DNA of 64,000 nt from Symsagittifera roscoffensis (lineage: Eukaryota > Xenacoelomorpha > Acoela > Convolutidae). Made by a program: the position numbers and the translations under genes. Below the pieces are notes generated by a model. The model saw only the letters and a program-made list of their open reading frames with translations, made no database searches and was not told the DNA's origin. Location: contig NC_087067.1 of assembly GCF_963678635.1 (NCBI RefSeq), positions 6,242,647 through 6,306,646 of the forward strand, given 5' to 3'. This document shows, in pieces, positions 58,801-64,000 of this stretch (positions within the stretch are counted from its first letter, which is position 1; the number at the start of each line of letters is the position of its first letter).

Positions 58801-61200
58801 TGAACATTCTGAATGGAGTTTCTTGTATCCAATTTTTCTTTCGAATATAAGCATTGAGTTTCAATTACAATTGACATCTTATCATTTTGTTTTTCTGTAT
58901 TACTGGTTTGTTTGATGGTGTTGCGTTAGTTATTGAAATGAAGTATTATTGTATGGGCTGAGGCCTCTCCATGTGTTTGTTGATTTAGTTTGTTCATGTC
59001 CTTTTTGAGTTTTGAAATTGTGTTCAAATGTTTTTGATTTTGTTCCTTTAGTGCTCAGTGATATTTTTTCATGAGTTTTTTGCACTGTTGACCATCTTGT
59101 ATCTTCTTGGTTATTATGTTGGTTCTGTTTCAATTTGAAATGTAATGATTTGGAACCGATGGTTCATGGCTTCACTCTGCGTTTGTTAAGCCTGGCTCAG
59201 TCTTCTCAGCATCTGTAGTACATATCGATGTAACAAGTTATTGTTAGATTTTGATCTCGTTCGACTGATACTTGAAGATGAAATTTTTCTGATCACTTTT
59301 TCTGGAAAAGATTTTGACTGCTCAGTTATATTTGTCATGATATTTTCAAAGAATTCGTTTTTTTTTTGGTTTAGTTAGTGATCATAGGCTATGGTTAAAC
59401 CTTTTGTTCGAATCTGTATTTTTGCCAGAATAAGGTGTCCTAATTTTTAGAAAGTTCGCGGACTGAAATATATTCTTTTATTAGTTTCTTCTCATTTAAT
59501 ATCTTTTCATGGACACTTGTTATCTTTGGATCCTGTCTTCTGATCAATTTTTTCCGAAAAATTTCAACCTGAATGATTTCCTTAGCTTCATTCTGTCGTT
59601 TCAACAGTTTTTTTTCTTTTTATGATGACTGGCATTTGGTTTGATTGTCTTGGTATTGCCGTTTGAAGTTGTCTTAACTTCACTTGGCTCCCAATACAAG
59701 ATGATTACTGAACATTCTGAATGGAGTTTCTGGTATCACATTTTTCATTCGATTATAAGCATTGAGTTTCAATTGTTAATGACTTCACGTCATTTTTACG
59801 AGTTATTTTGTTTGTGTTGAGTTAGTTTTTGAAATGAAATATTATCGAATGGGCTGAGGTCTCTCCATGTGTTTGTTGATTTAGTTTGTTCATGTTCTTT
59901 TTAAAATTGTTTTCGAGTGTTGTTGATTTTGTTCCTTTAGTGCTCAGTGATGCTTTTTCATGATTTAATTTCACCTTGAATCTTTTTGGTTATTCTGATT
60001 GATCTGTTTCAATTTGAAATGTAATGATTTGGAATCGATGGTTGATGGCTTCGCTCTGCTTTCGTTAAGCCTGGCTCAGTTTTCTCTGCATCTGAAGTAC
60101 ATATCGATGTAACAAATTATTGTGATGATTTTGATCTCGTTCGACTGATGCTTGAAGATAGTTTTTCTGATCACTTAATCTGGAAAAGATTTTGACTGCT
60201 CAGTTATATTTGTCATGATTTTTTCAAAGAACTCGTTCTTTTTTGATTTAGTTAGTGATCATAGGCTATGGTTTAACCTTTTGTTCGAATCTGTATTTTT
60301 GCCAGAATAAGGTGTCTTGTTCTTTAGAAATTTCGAGGACTGATATATATTCTTTAGTTAGTCCCTTCTGATTTAATATTTTTTATTGGACACTTGTTAT
60401 CTTTGCATCCTGTCTTCTGATCAGTTTTTTCCGAACAAATTCAACCTGAATGTTTTCCTTAGTTTCATTTTGTCGTGTCAACGGTTTTTCTTTTTATGAT
60501 GACTGGCATTTGGTTTGATTGTCTTGGTATTGCCGTTTGAAGTTGTCTTAACTTCACTTGGCTCCCAATACAAGATGATTACTGAACATTCTGAATGGAG
60601 TTTCTTGTATCCAATTTTTCTTTCGAATATAAGCATTGAGTTTCAATTACAATTGACATCTTGTCATTTTGTTTTTCTGTATTACTGGTTTGTTTGATGG
60701 TGTTGCGTTAGTTATTGAAATGAAGTATTATTGTATGGGCTGAGGCCTCTCCATGTGTTTGTTGATTTAGTTTGTTCATGTCCTTTTTGAGTTTTGAAAT
60801 TGTGTTCAAATGTTTTTGATTTTGTTCCTTTAGTGCTCAGTGATATTTTTTCATGAATTTTCTGCACTGTTGACCATCTTGTATCTTCTTGGTTATTATG
60901 TTGGTTCTGTTTCAATTTGAAATGTAATGATTTGGAACCGATGGTTCATGGCTTCGCTCTGCGTTTGTTGAGCCTGGCTCAGTCTTCTCAGCATCTGTAG
61001 TACATATCGATGTAACAAGTTATTGTTAGATTTTGATCTCGTTCGACTGATGCTTGAAGATGAAATTTTTCTGATCACTTTATCTGGAAAAGATTTTGAC
61101 TGCTCAGTTATATTTGTCATGATATTTTCAAAGAATTCGTTTTTTTTTGGTTTAGTTAGTGATCAAAGGCTATGGTTAAACCTTTTGTTCGAATCTGTAC
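55880..61200 (+). repeat. alternating dimer, period about 1782 bp, about three copies
   Basis: Anchor spacing alternates 909/874/908/874 from 56,933 to 60,498. The A-type monomers carry a seven- or eight-T CAACAGTTTTTTTTC run, and the B-type carry GTGTCAACGGTTTTTC and TTGTATCC. A B-type monomer reappears at 63,170. Confidence 0.75.
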
Positions 61201-62900
61201 TTTTACCAGAATCAAGTGTCTTGTTCTTTAGAAAGTTCGAGGACTGATATATATTCTTTAGTTTTAGTTCCTTCTAATTTAATATTTTTGGACACTTGTT
61301 ATCTTTGCATCCTGTCTTCTGATCAATTTTTTCCGAAAATATTCAACCTGAATGATTTCCTTAGCTTTATTCTGTCCTTTCAACAGTTTTTCTTTTTATG
61401 ATGACTGGCATTTGGTTTGATTGTCTTGGTATTGCCGTTTGAAGTTGTCTTAACTTCACTTGGCTCCCAATACAAGTTGATTACTGAACATTCTGAATGG
61501 AGTTTATTGTATCCGATTTTTCATTCGAATATAAGCATTGAGTTTCAATTACAATTGATTTCACATCATTTTGTTTTTCTGTTTTACTGGTTTTTTGATA
61601 GTGTTGCGTTAGTTTTTGAAATGAAATATTATCGAATGGGCTGAGGTCTCTCCATGTGTTTGTTGATTTAATTTGTTCATGTTCTTTTTAAAATTGTTTT
61701 CGAGTGTTGTTGATTTTGTTCCTTTAGTGCTCAGTGATGCTTTTTCATGATTTAATTTCACCTTGAATCTTTTTGGTTATTCTGATTGATCTGTTTCAAT
61801 TTGAAATGTAATGATTTGGAATCGATGATTGATGGCTTCGCTCTGCTTTCGTTAAGCCTGGCTCAGTTTTCTCTGCATCTGAAGTACCTATCGATGTAAC
61901 AAATTATTGTGATGATTTTGATCTCGTTCGACTGATGCTTGAAGATAAATTTTTTCTGAACACTTAATCTGGAAAAAATTTTGACTGCTCAGTTATATTT
62001 GTCATGATATTTTCAAAGAATTCGTTTTTTTTTGGTTTAGTTAGTGATCAAAGGCTATTGTTAAACCTTTTGTTCGAATCTGTACTTTTACCAGAATCAA
62101 GTGTCTTGTTCTTTAGAAAGTTCGAGGACTGATATATATTCTTTAGTTTTAGTTCCTTCTAATTTAATATTTTTGGACACTTGTTATCTTTGCATCCTGT
62201 CTTCTGATCAATTTTTTCCGAAAATATTCAACCTGAATGATTTCCTTAGCTTTATTCTGTCCTTTCAACAGTTTTTCTTTTTATGATGACTGGCATTTGG
62301 TTTGATTGTCTTGGTATTGCCGTTTGAAGTTGTCTTAACTTCACTTGGCTCCCAATACAAGTTGATTACTGAACATTCTGAATGGAGTTTATTGTATCCG
62401 ATTTTTCATTCGAATATAAGCATTGAGTTTCAATTACAATTGATTTCACATCATTTTGTTTTTCTGTTTTACTGGTTTTTTGAGTGTTGCGTTAGTTTTT
62501 GAAATGAAATATTATCGAATGGGCTGAGGTCTCTCCATGTGTTTGTTGATTTAGTTTGTTCATGTTCTTTTTAAAATTGTTTTCGAGTGTTGTTGATTTT
62601 GTTCCTTTAGTGCTCAGTGATGCTTTTTCATGATTTAATTTCACCTTGAATCTTTTTGGTTATTCTGATTGATCTGTTTCAATTTGAAATGTAATGATTT
62701 GGAATCGATGATTGATGGCTTCGCTCTGCTTTCGTTAAGCCTGGCTCAGTTTTCTCTGCATCTGAAGTACCTATCGATGTAACAAATTATTGTGATGATT
62801 TTGATCTCGTTCGACTGATGCTTGAAGATAAATTTTTTCTGAACACTTAATCTGGAAAAAATTTTGACTGCTCAGTTATATTTGTCATGATATTTTCAAA
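61135..62900 (+). repeat. 885-bp monomer duplicated in tandem
   Basis: Two nearly identical monomers, about 61,135-62,020 and 62,020-62,900, share TACCAGAATCAAGTG, CTTTATTCTGTCC and TACAAGTTGATTACTG, variants not seen elsewhere except partly at 63,8xx. Confidence 0.7.
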
Positions 62901-64000
62901 GAACTCGTTCTTTTTTGATTTAGTTAGTGATCATAGGCTATGGTTTAACCTTTTGTTCGAATCTGTATTTTTGCCAGAATAAGGTGTCTTGTTCTTTAGA
63001 AATTTCGAGGACTGATATATATTCTTTAGTTAGTCCCTTCTGATTTAATATTTTTTATTGGACACTTGTTATCTTTGCATCCTGTCTTCTGATCAATTTT
63101 TTCCGAACAAATTCAAGCTGAATGATTTCCTTAGCTTCATTTTGTCGTGTCAACGGTTTTTCTTTTTATGATGACTGGCATTTGGTTTGATTGTCTTGGT
63201 ATTGCCGTTTGAAGTTGTCTTAACTTCACTTGGCTCCCAATACAAGATGATTACTGAACATTCTGAATGGAGTTTCTTGTATCCAATTTTTCTTTCGAAT
63301 ATAAGCATTGAGTTTCAATTACAATTGACATCTTATCATTTTGTTTTTCTGTATTACTGGTTTGTTTGATGGTGTTGCGTTAGTTATTGAAATGAAGTAT
63401 TATTGTATGGGCTGAGGCCTCTCCATGTGTTTGTTGATTTAGTTTGTTCATGTCCTTTTTGAGTTTTGAAATTGTGTTCAAATGTTTTTGATTTTGTTCC
63501 TTTAGTGCTCAGTGATATTTTTTCATGAGTTTTTTGCACTGTTGGCCATCTTGTATCTTCTTGGTTATTATGTTGGTTCTGTTTCAATTTGAAATGTAAT
63601 GATTTGGAACCGATGGTTCATGACTTCGCTCTGCGTTTGTTAAGCCTGGCTCAGTCTTCTCAGCATCTGTAGTACATATCGATGTAACAAGTTTTTGTTA
63701 GATTTTGATCTCGTTCGACTGATGCTTGAAGATGAAATTTTTCTGATCTTTTTATCTGGAAAAGATTTTGACTGCTCAGTTATATTTGTCATGATATTTT
63801 CAAAGAATTCGTTTTTTTTGGTTTAGTTAGTGATCAAAGGCTATGGTTAAACCTTTTGTTCGAATCTGTACTTTTACCAGAATCAAGTGTCTTGTTCTTT
63901 AGAAAGTTCGAGGACTGATATATATTCTTTAGTTAGTTCCTTCTAATTTAATATTTTTGGACACTTGTTATCTTTGCATCCTGTCTTCTGATCAATTTTT

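Larger units (their letters stand above)
15700..64000 (+). repeat. satellite array, about 0.89-kb monomers, open at the right edge
   Basis: A single monomer family in one orientation fills 48 kb. Using GATGACTGGCATTTGG as the anchor, copies begin at 15813, 17031, 17959, 18986, 19448, 20280, 21170, 22063, 22960, 23794, 24686, 25579, 26474, 27368, 28262, 29158, 30049, 30940, 31843, 32008, 32906, 33806, 34690, 35588, 36487, 37385, 38290, 39193, 40079, 40979, 41828, 42721, 43615, 44490, 45388, 46293, 47195, 48081, 48980, 49829, 50722, 51615, 52509, 53395, 54280, 55164, 56054, 56933, 57842, 58716, 59624, 60498, 61400, 62285 and 63170. Typical spacing is 885-905. The plus strand is strikingly T-rich. 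No gene, transposon insertion or inversion was seen inside it. Short ORFs recur at the same monomer position. Confidence 0.95.

Noticed and set aside
15700-64000. CRISPR or other repeat-spacer array
   Set aside because: Units are about 890 bp of continuous similarity without unique spacers, in a eukaryotic context.

Overview
The window looks like part of an invertebrate animal genome; I cannot resolve the phylum. The evidence is a DUF4735/C16orf89-type gene (an animal family), a Mis18/Yippee-like zinc protein, a decayed Penelope-like retroelement with a GIY-YIG endonuclease, a tRNA-derived SINE head, a MITE, and a very long AT-rich satellite array. No operons, ribosome-binding sites or CRISPR were seen.

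Layout. (1) About 1-10,250: a GC-richer, plus-strand, intron-free multi-ORF element. Eight or more overlapping ORFs between 168 and 8968 read best as one or two very long reading frames (up to about 2,900 codons) broken by about nine frameshifts, several at homopolymer runs. The recognisable part is an SGNH hydrolase with a full Ser/Gly/Asn/Asp-His set, followed by a second, degenerate SGNH-like fold. The rest matches nothing I know, and I see no reverse transcriptase, integrase or transposase. The hexamer CTNGAG, above all CTTGAG on the plus strand, is heavily over-represented across the element, including its noncoding 3' end. (2) 10,273-11,340: a frameshifted Penelope-like remnant. (3) 11,447-13,300: the only two host-type genes, both plus strand and intronless, 129 bp apart. 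(4) 13,503-15,700: a repeat-rich transition with a MITE of about 395 bp, a minus-strand transposon-derived PD-(D/E)XK-type pseudogene, a tRNA-like SINE head, and AT-rich unassigned DNA. (5) About 15,700-64,000 (open at the right edge): a satellite array of about 0.89-kb monomers, 55 anchors counted.

The array has internal history. The left edge (15.7-19.4 kb) is divergent and rearranged. Further in come a 3.5-kb four-monomer duplication, a 1.8-kb dimer duplication, an 8.0-kb nine-monomer higher-order repeat (HOR) present in two copies, 893-bp and 885-bp tandem duplications, and a dimer alternating 909/874 bp at the right. Small patches shared between non-adjacent monomers look like gene conversion. 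The short ORFs of about 60-75 residues that recur in every monomer are treated as a by-product of repetition, not as genes.

All positions and counts were read by eye; family assignments come from motif recognition, not database searches.
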